Shown here: piece by piece, positions 12,578 through 22,125 of the stretch
Position numbering within the stretch: the stretch's first letter is position 1
Layout of the letters: the number at the start of each line of letters is the position of its first letter
NCBI RefSeq assembly: GCF_025698545.1
Contig: NC_068576.1
Coordinates: forward strand, 48,911,890-48,975,889
Direction: 5' to 3'
From: Gossypium raimondii
Lineage: Eukaryota > Streptophyta > Magnoliopsida > Malvales > Malvaceae
DNA: 64,000 bases
The notes under the pieces: generated by a model
Seen by the model: only the letters and a program-made list of their open reading frames with translations
What the model was told of the DNA's origin: nothing
The model's database searches: none
Made by a program: the position numbers and the translations under genes

Positions 12578-13064
12578 ATATACAATATCAATACATAATT
12601 ATATTATGAAGTATATGTTAAAAAAGAAATATGATTTAGAGTTGATTAAGTTAACAAAGGAAAAGTATAGTTAGTATCGTATACTTTAAGAAAGGATTAA
12701 ATTGAAAAAATTAAACTAAATATATGATCAATAAAATTACGATGCAAAAAAGCATGTGGTTCCAATACATGAAGACTTTGAAGCTAAAAATAATTAGTAA
12801 TCATGTTCAAATTCGATACTATGAATGAGGTATTGATACATTTTTTAAATCATAAAATTACTTTAAATTATTCGGAAAAGAATTTAAGATTCTTTAATTG
12901 AAATTTTAATAAAAGAATATAATTTTTTAGAAAGAGATTTGATATCATATGGAATCTCGATAAAATCAGAAAAGAAAGCAAGAGTTGGAGATTGTAACTG
13001 AAAATTTTGATGTGACCTTCCTTATTCGTATTTGTTAACAAGTCGGGTGAGGGGTGTTACATTA
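12578..13064. other. AT-rich intergenic sequence
   Basis: About 490 bp of AT-rich DNA. I see no gene, repeat boundary or regulatory motif in it. Confidence 0.5.
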
Positions 13065-13366
13065 GACGGAAAATTTGGGTTGAATTGCACATTTAATCCC
13101 TATTTTTTCTCTTTTAAAGCAATTTAATTCTTTTTCTTTTCTTTTATTTTTTTAACACTCACTTCCATTTCTTTCTCTTTTTTTTTCCTTTTATTTCTTA
13201 AACTTTCTCTTCTTTTCATTACAAAATATTTATGAAATAAAGGAGATAAACTTAACTTGTTGATTGATATTATTATATTTTAAACTACTCAAACCCAAAC
13301 AATAAAATTAAACCCAAATACAATTTCTAAAATTGGAATCCGTAATAAAATTTAATTCATCTAAAA
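13065..13366. repeat. left arm of a foldback (inverted-repeat) structure
   Basis: This arm matches the reverse complement of 15983-16235. Shared blocks include aattgca...taatcccta, ggagataaactta, tgttgatt, caaacaataaaattaaa and tttaattcatct, with gaps between them. The arm is pyrimidine-rich in its outer part. It may be one end of an older MITE-like element now split by the LTR-like block at 13559-15874. Confidence 0.65.
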
Positions 13367-13558
13367 GGTAAATATTTAAGTTCAAACCTTAAAAATATAT
13401 AGTTAGGAGGGTTGCTACAAACCCGAACATAAACTATGAAATAAACATGAAAAAGTACAAAGAAATAAAATTTTAAAAAATTTTGGAATATACTCATATT
13501 ATACGCAAAAAATATATTGTTCTCTTACCTTTTATCAATTCCCATTATTTGGTTTTTA

Positions 13559-15874
13559 TGTTGGGGTTTCACTTTTCTCTTAAGCCTCATCTCGTACAAA
13601 TTAACTCACCCATTGGATGTGAGTTTTTGCTCATTAGTGATGAGCAAAACAGACCGTGTTAGGTTTATTGGTTCAATTGGTTAGAAAACAAGTATGAAAA
13701 ACGTAGCAGAAAATAAGTTTAAGAGGAAAATTAGAGCTTTAAACTTTTTTCTAAAAATAAAAATTTGGTTGTGATATCTAAAATAATAAACACTTAATCA
13801 AAATTATAATTTTTCGATTCGTTTAAAATAAACGCTTCAACCGAGTAGTCTTTTATGTTATCCTTAAGCTTACGTCTGAGAGTGTGGGCTCGCTTCGAAT
13901 TAGAAAATTTTCCACAAAATTGCTAGTGAGGTAATTTCACAATTTTTCTAAACTTCTAGGCCAAGTTGTAAATAAAAAATATCTCTAAAAATCTTCTAAA
14001 ATATTTTTTTCAGAGAATTTTCTCTCTATAACTTTCTCTTGAATTTAAGTCTATGAGAAATAATGAGTCAAAGCTCTCTTTATATAGGGAGAGTTTAGAA
14101 AGTTCAGCTACGATCAAACTTAATTATTTTAATATTAAATTTATTAAAATATTATTATTTTGTAATAGTTAATCTGAAATCAAATTATCCGGTAGAGCCC
14201 CAGTAGAAGTGTAATTCTTCTGCTACTCAACCGTCGAAGAACCACTATCGCCAACCACTGGAATATCGTCGTTGCAGCCGTTGGCACCGTCATGCCTGAT
14301 GATGTTGTCGCAGGTGCAACACCCTCATGACACCCCGAGTCGATTTTGATGATGTTGGTTTGATTCGAGCCAATGACGGTTTGATCGGTCCAGTTCAGCC
14401 ATCGGTTGAACTGTCGGTCCAGTTTCACATACATTGAGCCTGGTTCAACCAATTTTGGGTCTCGATCTCAATTTTCAATCTTAAATCCAATTTTAAAGTT
14501 CAATTACCCATTAGCCAATTGTTTGACTTAGAAAATTAATTTCTAAAAATATCATATTTATTTTAATTAATTTGATTAATTTAATTATGCTTGATCAAAA
14601 TTTTCCCAAAAATCACTAAAAGTTTTTAAAATTAAATTTTCAATAAAATTCTTTAATCAAAATTTCTAGTTGAATAATTCTCACGACCGACCAATTTAAT
14701 TTCATATAAATTAAATCGACTCAATTAAATTAGTTCCAAATTCGTATAATTTTCTTCTGATTTAAATTTAGTCTGATCGAGTTTTTGTTGAGCTAATGGA
14801 GAGACCAATCAAACATATATAATTAGACTCTAGTAGTTGTAATTATGTTCAGCAGTATCGTTCCGATAATTCGCAATTTACTTAATCATGGAGTCAGTCC
14901 ACAATAAGTATCATAATTGAAAACTCCTTATTGTATACTTTTTACGAAAGCAATTCATCCAATTGTTTTGTCTAATGACCTCATCATGTGTGTGTTACCC
15001 TTATATGACATTCTTAATTCCTTTGAGTTAAATTCGTTCACTTAATACAATCCTATTTTTTCCTATTGTCACTATCGTATCTTTTTAATTATTAATATGA
15101 TCGCTGTCAACAAATGATTATGATAAATTGTTCGTTTGAGAACAAGCAACCCGTGACCACGTTCCATATTTATCAATCAACACAATGTCAATGAGAGGAT
15201 ATCGTTAACTAATGAGCTATGAATTCCATTGTTACTAGTAAAGTCATGTCATACACAAATCATGTACCCAACATACTTGCTATGCACTTGTTCATCTTTA
15301 GAGCATAAGCCACCACTTATATCAAAGCACATGAGTTATATACGCATGATCGGTGACTAACTCAGGATTTAGATAAATCACACCATGAATGTGACAAGTG
15401 AATTAATTCACAAACAGATTCAAGATTAATTCAACTTGGTTCAATCCAATGTATCATTCTTCCCATGAATACATCTATGTCTCTACCCATGGAGTCAACT
15501 GTTACGATAGCCAATACTAGCCATCTCCCCAATTGGAATTATAGAAAACATAATAATCTTTTTAAGTATTTGAATTAAATGGTTACTTTTATTCTTTTAC
15601 GAGATTACAGACATGTTTAAATTATTTATTGAAGTAAGTTGTCTTTCTCGCAATGTAAACGTTCTTACGGTGCCACTTATCATCAGTTTTAACTTAGATA
15701 ACCAATGAGCTAATATTTATTTGTCACAATTATGCTATGCACGCAAAACATGAAAGACAAAAACACAAAATATATAATAGTGAAATGTGAAATTAATTTT
15801 ATTTATTTATTTATCATTCAAATACATAAAAAACAGTTACATGTTTACTATAATATGAGTACATTTCCCAACAC
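13559..15874 (-). mobile_element. LTR-like block, possible solo LTR or LARD remnant
   Basis: About 2.3 kb bounded by tgttgggg on the left and ttcccaaca on the right, which are TG...CA ends with short inverted termini. Read on the minus strand, a TATA-like CTATATAAAG lies at about 14077-14087. No gag or pol reading frame exists inside. The 90-codon minus frame near 14180-14452 has no domain I recognise and is probably chance. I found no clean 5-bp target duplication, so the ends are provisional. It sits between the two foldback arms. Confidence 0.45.
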
Positions 15875-15982
15875 AATTCTAACTTGTTTAAGTTAGGCGG
15901 TGAAAGAGTAAGAACGATGGAATATAATACATAAAATTTTACTGACGATTTAGGTTTTATTTTAAATTTCTTAAAATTTAAT

Positions 15983-16235
15983 TTTTTAGATGAATTAAAT
16001 TTTGTTTTGGTTTTAATTTTTAAAAATTGGATTTGAATTTAATTTTATTGTTTGATTTTGAGTACTTTTATTATAATTGTAGAGTCTTAACATACAATGA
16101 TATTAATCAACAAACTAAGTTTATCTCCTTTTACTTCTCAAATATCTTGTAAAAAGAGAAAAAGAATGAGGAAAATAAAGAAAATGAAATAGTATAGGGA
16201 TTAGATATGCAATTTGACTTAAAATTTTCATTCGA
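15983..16235. repeat. right arm of the foldback structure
   Basis: Inverted partner of 13065-13366 (see that entry). The two arms together flank about 2.6 kb. Confidence 0.65.
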
Positions 16236-16529
16236 ATGATGATTTAACGTGGTAGTTAATAGTTTAGTGACCAAAATATTGCAAATTGTTAACATTAGTG
16301 ACCATTTTGTAACAAACTAAAGTTTGATAACAAAAACATAATTTAAACCATACATAATTGACTATTTCTATACTTTACCCATTTTATTTTCCAAATTTTA
16401 AGTTGTTTTTATTAATTTTTATATTAAGGTATAAAATATGAAAATACCTTATAATATTTATTAATTATTTAAAATATGATATTTTGGTACTTTTATTTAT
16501 TAAGTTGGTGACACCAAGCCATCAATAGG

Positions 16530-16925
16530 GCGAATGTACTTGAAAAGTCCCTTGCTATCGAAATTGGATCAAATTTATCTCTCTATTATCAAATGGATCA
16601 ATTTAGTCCTACTACTAAAAAGAATCAAAGAAATCTAAATTTCAATAAAATTATCATTTATTGTTCAACAATTGACATTTACGATTAACATGGTTAATAT
16701 TTTGAATGTTTTTATGGTATTGCAAATGGAATTTTTGTTTGGAGTTAAACCGGAGATGAAAAATAGTTTTCATGTCATTTTTTAAACATTATATGTTAAC
16801 TTTGGTATACTTTGGCATTATTTGATATTTTTAATAGTAAAATGATTAAATTGATTCATTTAATAATAAAATGACTAAATTAATCCTGTCCATATAATAG
16901 AGGGACTTCAGAGGCAAATTTACCT
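16530..16925. mobile_element. MITE with imperfect inverted ends
   Basis: The left end (gtacttgaaaagtcccttgc, then ggatcaatttagtcctact) pairs with the reverse complement of the right end (gcctctgaagtccctctat, then gaatcaatttaatcatttt). About 400 bp are non-coding. This is a common plant MITE layout. I could not define a target duplication. Confidence 0.5.
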
Positions 16926-17290
16926 AAACAATAGTGTTGATACGTAGAAATATGATCGGATGAAAAATTTGTAAAATATCATTTGAAACAAAAATTAAGG
17001 TTGAAATGGTAAAATTAAATATTTAAGATGTTTGGTGGTTTAGATTTAAATATCATTATTTGTATATTTTTCCTAAGTTCAAATTTTGTTTTATAAATTT
17101 TATATAAAAGTGTGAAAATATAAAAATATTCTTTACATATTTTTTAATATTTTCATTTATTAAGTCGGTATTGAGATCATTTACGACACTAATTCAACTC
17201 CACATCACATCAGTAAGTATTAGATTATTACAGGTAAAAATACAACTTATGTAAACATATATATTTATTAAACTTTTATATTAAAACTAG

Positions 17291-17925
17291 TGTCATGGGG
17301 CTAGACCTTTCGTCTCGCAATCCGTGCGGCCTTAGACGATCCGTTTGCTCCAAACTCGCCTAAGTCAGCCTTTACGCCCAAAAGTGAGGATTCCTTAGAA
17401 CTCCTCCAAGGCACCAATTTGTATAGCGGAAGCGATTGTGCCAAAAGAAGTTACAAAAGAACAACAGAAAGCCAAAGAAAGAATGCACACAAAGTGTTTG
17501 AGTAAATGCTCAAGGAATTCTATTACTCTTAAGAATTCACCTTACAATGGATGAGTACAAATGAGGGGGAGGCTCTCTATTTATAGTTGAGCTCCCCCAA
17601 GACCGACGGTCAAGATACATTTACATCGACGGACAATATTCACTATATCCCTTGATTTTAGGGATTTACAAGATTTGCCATATCAAATCAAATCTAATCT
17701 TTACAAGATATGATTCTCTCTATCTTCTAAGATTAGTTACCAAAATTAGCTTAAGTTGCCATGTCTTTATCATCGGGCCAACCAGGCTTCAATCTGACAG
17801 GCTTCTTCAATAGTTCTCTGAATCGGGCCAGTTCTTGTGGGCTAAATGTTCCCCATCTAATTGATAGAACTCTATGGGGCGTTTCTTGTGCCATGGTCAC
17901 GGGCTTTGCACTTTGGTCCGTGACA
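17291..17925 (-). repeat. 3' LTR of the gag-protease element
   Basis: 635 bp starting tgtcatgggg and ending tccgtgaca on the + strand. A TATAAATAG box in minus sense lies at 17577-17585. Its inner edge is next to the purine tract gagtaggggagaa (minus sense). Confidence 0.9.
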
Positions 17926-17938
17926 TTCTCCCCTACTC
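17926..17938 (-). other. polypurine tract of the LTR element
   Basis: In minus sense the bases gagtaggggagaa directly precede the 3' LTR. This is where a plus-strand primer tract is expected in an LTR retrotransposon. Confidence 0.6.
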
Positions 17939-18089
17939 ATTCTCGCAATGCCCTCGTTGCGACTTCTGGATGACACTGACTTGATTCACCTTGGAACTTT
18001 CTCGTTGCCTCGGCTTCTTCCCGACTTGTCTTGCAAACGGGTTGTCCCTTCCTTCGAAACCTATGCCTCGGCTTCCGTCGCCTCTTATC

Positions 18090-20201
18090 TTAAACCGTTG
18101 CGCTCGTTGGTACATTCTGTTGGCAAGAAGTCTTCGATTTAACTTGCCCCAATTTCGACTTGTTTCCACTGGAATCCCCTGGATTCTCACATCTCGGCTT
18201 TGTCCCGCCCACAGTTCCTTGGCCTCTTTGCTTATGAACTTTGAAAGGGCCCCTACGACTTTGCCAAGCCAACAAGTCAGAATTCAAAACACTATCAGAG
18301 TGTTTGCAATGTACCTTACTCGTAGCATTTACTCGTCTCGACTGTTTTTGCATCGCTCCTTTCCCCTCGAAGCTCGATGCACAACCCACATTTCCCAAAG
18401 GTGTCGGCTCTATAGTAGATCCCGCAGGCTTCATATAGGTCTCTTGCGCCACTAACACTTCTGAAGGGGCTTTCGTAGCATTCCGTTTTGACGATTTAAT
18501 GTTTCTCCCATACGAAACATCTTCGACTAGTTGGATTGACGATAACACCTTAATCCCAACCTTCACATCCCGCTGTACCGGCACAACACTTTTTGTTGAC
18601 GGGCCGGTGACAATATGGATTTGATCGGCCCATGGTTGCAGAGTTGCCTGAATCTTGACAAGGCAGTTTAAGCCAAGCACAAAATCGTAATCATGTAATC
18701 GGATTACCTCGAATTCTTCATTGCTCTTCCATTCGCCGATTTGTAGTTCCACATCACAAACTACTCCCACAGTTGGGGCTTTCTCGGAAGTTGCTATCTT
18801 GATCTTCTTATTCGATTTCCTAATCGATAGGCCAAGCTTCTTCGCAGCCTTTTCCGACATGAACAAGTCCGATGCTCCCGTATCAATAAGAGCACTCCGC
18901 TTCTGACCCGCAATGTTGATGTCCACAAACATCAACCCATTTTCACCATTCCTCTTCCCAGGAATGAGCACCATCGAATTGACCCTTGATGTCTTCTCTT
19001 CGATAGGCTTCGTCTCTTCCTTCGGCTCCTCTTTCTTCTGGGTTGCCAAAATCATCACTTTATTTGGACATTTTCGCGCCATGTGTGGTCTTTGACAAAT
19101 GAAGCATTTTATTCTCTTCCTCTTGTCCCTTGGGTCGTTGAATCCCCGCTTCGCATCTCTTGGTTTCCCATTGCCACTTGTACTATCAGTATTGTTGCCC
19201 CCATCGCTATGTCCCCTTTCATCTTCTTCATGGTTTCTCTCACCATTGCCCTTTCCATTGGGCTTAGATGACTCGAACTTGTCTTCTGTTGGACCAAGCT
19301 CGACAAAGAACTCTGCTTCGGCCATGGCTACAGTAAGTTCGGTGATTCCTTGCCTACGCAACTCATGCTTTGCCCACGGCTTTAACCCATCTTCGAACCA
19401 ATAGAAAGCTTCTTTCTCGCTCAAGTCGGAGATTTGAAGCATCAACTCGCTAAATGCCCTCACATACTCCCGAACAGTTCCTTGTTGCGTGAGACGACGC
19501 AACTTTGCCCGAGCCTCCTTCTCGGCATACTGAGGGTAAAACTGCTTCTTCAACTCTCTTTGGAACTCCTCCCAAGTCCCAATCGTGTTCCCGCCACGTT
19601 TCTCATCCGTGGACCTCCGACGCCACCACAAGAGAGCTACATCAGTAAAATAGATTGAAGCAGTGTTTACCTTAATGTCATTATCCTCGATGCCCATCGC
19701 TCGGAAGTATTGCTCCATTTCCCACAAGAAGTTGTCCACATCCCTTGCGGATCGTGCACCCTTAAACTTCTCCGGTTTGGGAACATCCATTGCTTGTTGC
19801 TTCGGTCTTGAAGACAACATCCCATTACTCAAAGCGGCTTTGTAAATCGTGAGCTCCCCCTTGAGCTCCTCTATTTCTTTCTTCATGGCTAACACCATAT
19901 CCTCGAGATACTCATCCCTCTCTGCCAGCTTTTCCTCAGTGGACTCGAGTAATTCCTTTATCTTTTCCCTATTTGCATCGAGAGAATCCAACACAAAATC
20001 TCTGAGTTGCTCTTCCATCGAGTCAAACCCATCCGTGCGTCCCTCGACCAATTCAAGCGTCTCTTTCACGTTCCCTACGGATTCCTCGAGATTAACCACT
20101 CGATTTTCCAAAGCTGTCAGCATTTCCCTCGAGCGACTAGCTTTTCTGGTTCTCCCACGGGTCTCCATTGGTTCACTTTGACCAACGACTTCTTTCGACA
20201 T
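18090..20201 (-). CDS. gag-aspartic protease polyprotein of the LTR element
   Basis: An intact 703-aa frame starting MSKEVVGQSEPMETRG. The N-terminal part (to about residue 130) is a predicted coiled coil rich in Glu and Lys. A retrotransposon gag domain follows at about 135-300 (LLWWRRRS, TWEEFQRELKKQFYP, GTVREYVRAF). A zinc knuckle CFICQRPHMARKC lies near 366-378 with spacing CX2CX3HX4C, one residue shorter than the standard knuckle. A retropepsin-like domain follows near 440 with the catalytic ALIDTGASDLF. The frame stops after the protease with no pol domains. It would make particle protein and protease for non-autonomous retrotransposition. The absence of nonsense changes over 2.1 kb suggests a young copy. 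Confidence 0.9.
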   Translation of the reverse strand: MSKEVVGQSEPMETRGRTRKASRSREMLTALENRVVNLEESVGNVKETLELVEGRTDGFDSMEEQLRDFVLDSLDANREKIKELLESTEEKLAERDEYLEDMVLAMKKEIEELKGELTIYKAALSNGMLSSRPKQQAMDVPKPEKFKGARSARDVDNFLWEMEQYFRAMGIEDNDIKVNTASIYFTDVALLWWRRRSTDEKRGGNTIGTWEEFQRELKKQFYPQYAEKEARAKLRRLTQQGTVREYVRAFSELMLQISDLSEKEAFYWFEDGLKPWAKHELRRQGITELTVAMAEAEFFVELGPTEDKFESSKPNGKGNGERNHEEDERGHSDGGNNTDSTSGNGKPRDAKRGFNDPRDKRKRIKCFICQRPHMARKCPNKVMILATQKKEEPKEETKPIEEKTSRVNSMVLIPGKRNGENGLMFVDINIAGQKRSALIDTGASDLFMSEKAAKKLGLSIRKSNKKIKIATSEKAPTVGVVCDVELQIGEWKSNEEFEVIRLHDYDFVLGLNCLVKIQATLQPWADQIHIVTGPSTKSVVPVQRDVKVGIKVLSSIQLVEDVSYGRNIKSSKRNATKAPSEVLVAQETYMKPAGSTIEPTPLGNVGCASSFEGKGAMQKQSRRVNATSKVHCKHSDSVLNSDLLAWQSRRGPFKVHKQRGQGTVGGTKPRCENPGDSSGNKSKLGQVKSKTSCQQNVPTSATV

Positions 20202-20248
20202 TCCAACGGTGCCTTCGAACCAACTCGAATATCACTTGGTTCAAACTT

Positions 20249-20261
20249 GGCTCGAATACCA
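20249..20261 (-). other. primer-binding-like site
   Basis: In minus sense, two bases after the 5' LTR, the sequence reads TGGTATTCGAGCC. It resembles the initiator-Met primer site TGGTATCAGAGC used by many plant LTR elements, with a few mismatches. Confidence 0.45.
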
Positions 20262-20263
20262 CT

Positions 20264-20898
20264 TGTCACGGGGCTAGACCTTTCGTCTCGCAATCCGTGC
20301 GGCCTTAGATGATCCGTTTGCTCCAAACTCGCCTAAGTCAGCCTTTACGCCCAAAAGTGAGGATTCCTTAGAACTCCTTCAAGGCACCAATTTGTATAGC
20401 GGAAGCGATTGTGCCAAAAGAAGTTACAAAAGAACAACAGAAAGCCAAAGAAAGAATGCACACAAAGTGTTTGAGTAAATGCTCAAGGAATTCTATTACT
20501 CTTAAGAATTCACCTTACAATGGATGAGTACAAATGATGGGGAGGCTCTCTATTTATAGTTGAGCTCCCCCAAAACCGACGGTCAAGATACATTTACATC
20601 GATGGACGATATTCACTATATCCCTTGATTTTAGGGATTTACAAGATTTGCCATATCAAATCTAATCTAATCTTTACAAGATATGATTCTCTCTATCTTC
20701 TAAGATTAGTTATCAAAATTAGCCTAAGTTGCCATGTCTTTATCATCGGGCCAACGAGGCTTCAATCTGACAGGCTTCTTCAATAGTTCTCTGAATCGGG
20801 CCAGTTTTTGTGGGCTAAATGTCCCCCATCTAATCGATAGACCTCTATGGGGCGTTTCTTGTGCCATGGTCACGGGCTTTGCACTTTGGCCCGTGACA
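20264..20898 (-). repeat. 5' LTR of the gag-protease element
   Basis: 635 bp, the same length as the other LTR, starting tgtcacgggg and ending cccgtgaca on the + strand. It should hold the element's promoter. Confidence 0.9.
20550..20558 (-). promoter_or_regulatory. TATA box in the 5' LTR
   Basis: In minus sense the bases read TATAAATAG. The box lies mid-LTR, as expected for the U3 promoter driving gag on the minus strand. The same box is in the other LTR at 17577-17585. Confidence 0.5.
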
Positions 20899-22125
20899 CT
20901 AGCGGGTTGTGGTCAACGAAGTCACACCGTCATCAAAGAGAGTGGGAAAAAAATTGTTTCAATTTACGTTGGTGACCAGCACTGGAGCATGAAATTACAG
21001 AGGGAAGCCGTTTCATTTTCTTAAGAAGTTTGTTTTGTTTTTATTTTTATGTTATTCAGATTTTTTTATCGTTTCTATCAGCTGTTTAGTTTTATTTCTT
21101 CAAGTTTGGTATTTAATGCATAATATTGTTTTATTAAAAAAAAAGTTAAAAAAGATATTCTCATAAACTTTATTATATTTATATACTAATATTAGAAATG
21201 AAATAATCATAAACTTTTAAAATTATCACAAATCTATTAAAAACAAATATCATCACAAACCTCATTTATTTAATAAAATATTTTTAATATTACTTTTAAT
21301 ATCGTGACTGGTACTAGTAGAAAAGAAAGGATTCCACTGTTTGGATTCCACTGTTTTTCCACCGAGTTTCTTCTCAATTTCTTCCAATTTCTCATCTTCT
21401 TCCTTTGTAAGGAAGGGGTTGCACTAATCTTTCTTCCTTTGGGTGTTTTCTTTCTCTTTCTTCCACCAGAGAAAACGCATAAAAAAACCCAAAACCCGAA
21501 AGCTCAAAACAAGTCAGCACAAAAAGAAAAAAAACAATTTATATACAGTGTGACTCACCACGAAACTTGCATGGGACAATCAAGAGAAACCCACTTGGTA
21601 CAATGCTCAACAACCTCGAAACTTTCCATTCATCGTCTCTATTTCTGGACTTTTTTTTTTTAAAAGTTGCCAATGTACTTTTTTTAGCATGGTTGGTTTC
21701 AGGCATGGTGTTCATTGTTATTATAGTGTACTGTTAGAAACAATAATAGGAAAAGTTCTTTGGGTGGCGGTGGCCATTTTCAAGTCAACCTTTTGATCTT
21801 GTTAAACAATGAAATATATTTGATGTTGTAAAGATGGGATTTTATTCTTTCAAAAAAAAAAAAAAAAGAAATACATTGTTCACGCTGTCCTAGTTAAACT
21901 GTGGGATTATAAATGTTTGGTTTATATCAAATGCTCAAATGCACTTCTGTTATTGAAGTAATATACATGATGTTGAATACCTAATGATTGTGCAAAGGTT
22001 CCGTGTTGTTTAATTGAATTTTTTGATTGTAATCAAAGCTTTTTTCAACTTCATTTTATTTGTATTGATTATTTGCTTGTTATTAAGTGGCCAATGATAT
22101 TTCGAAATTCTTATAGGGGGTTGCC
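20899..22125 (+). other. upstream region of the AIPP2-like gene
   Basis: No convincing coding frame. The pyrimidine-rich run at about 21330-21410 (ttctcatcttcttcctttg followed by taagg) resembles a plant 5' UTR exon with a donor at its end. Such an exon would splice to the acceptor at 22136-22137. Homopolymer A runs at about 21133 and 21850 are present. The LTR element is inserted at the left edge and may affect expression. Confidence 0.4.

Larger units (their letters stand above)
17291..20898 (-). mobile_element. non-autonomous gypsy-type LTR element carrying only gag-protease
   Basis: Two 635-bp LTRs (17291-17925 and 20264-20898) begin TGTCA and end TGACA. By eye they differ at about 16 positions, or 2.5%. 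CTAG abuts both outer ends and is the likely short target duplication. Minus orientation is shown by a purine-rich tract next to the left LTR and a primer-binding-like site next to the right LTR. The 2.3-kb interior has one long frame (gag plus aspartic protease). It has no reverse transcriptase, RNase H or integrase, so movement would depend on a related complete element. It lies about 1.2 kb upstream of the AIPP2-like gene. Confidence 0.9.

Noticed and set aside
14180-14452. 90-codon minus-strand frame
   Set aside because: It lies inside the LTR-like block, has no domain and no start context, and looks like chance.
13559-15874. Complete LTR retrotransposon
   Set aside because: There is a single block with no second LTR and no gag or pol, so only a solo LTR or LARD remnant is supported.
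17948-20312. Several + strand frames of 60-154 codons
   Set aside because: All are antisense to the intact gag-protease frame on the minus strand.
20734-21024. 96-codon + strand frame, similar to 17761-17973
   Set aside because: It is the LTR read antisense. The similarity is explained by the two LTR copies.
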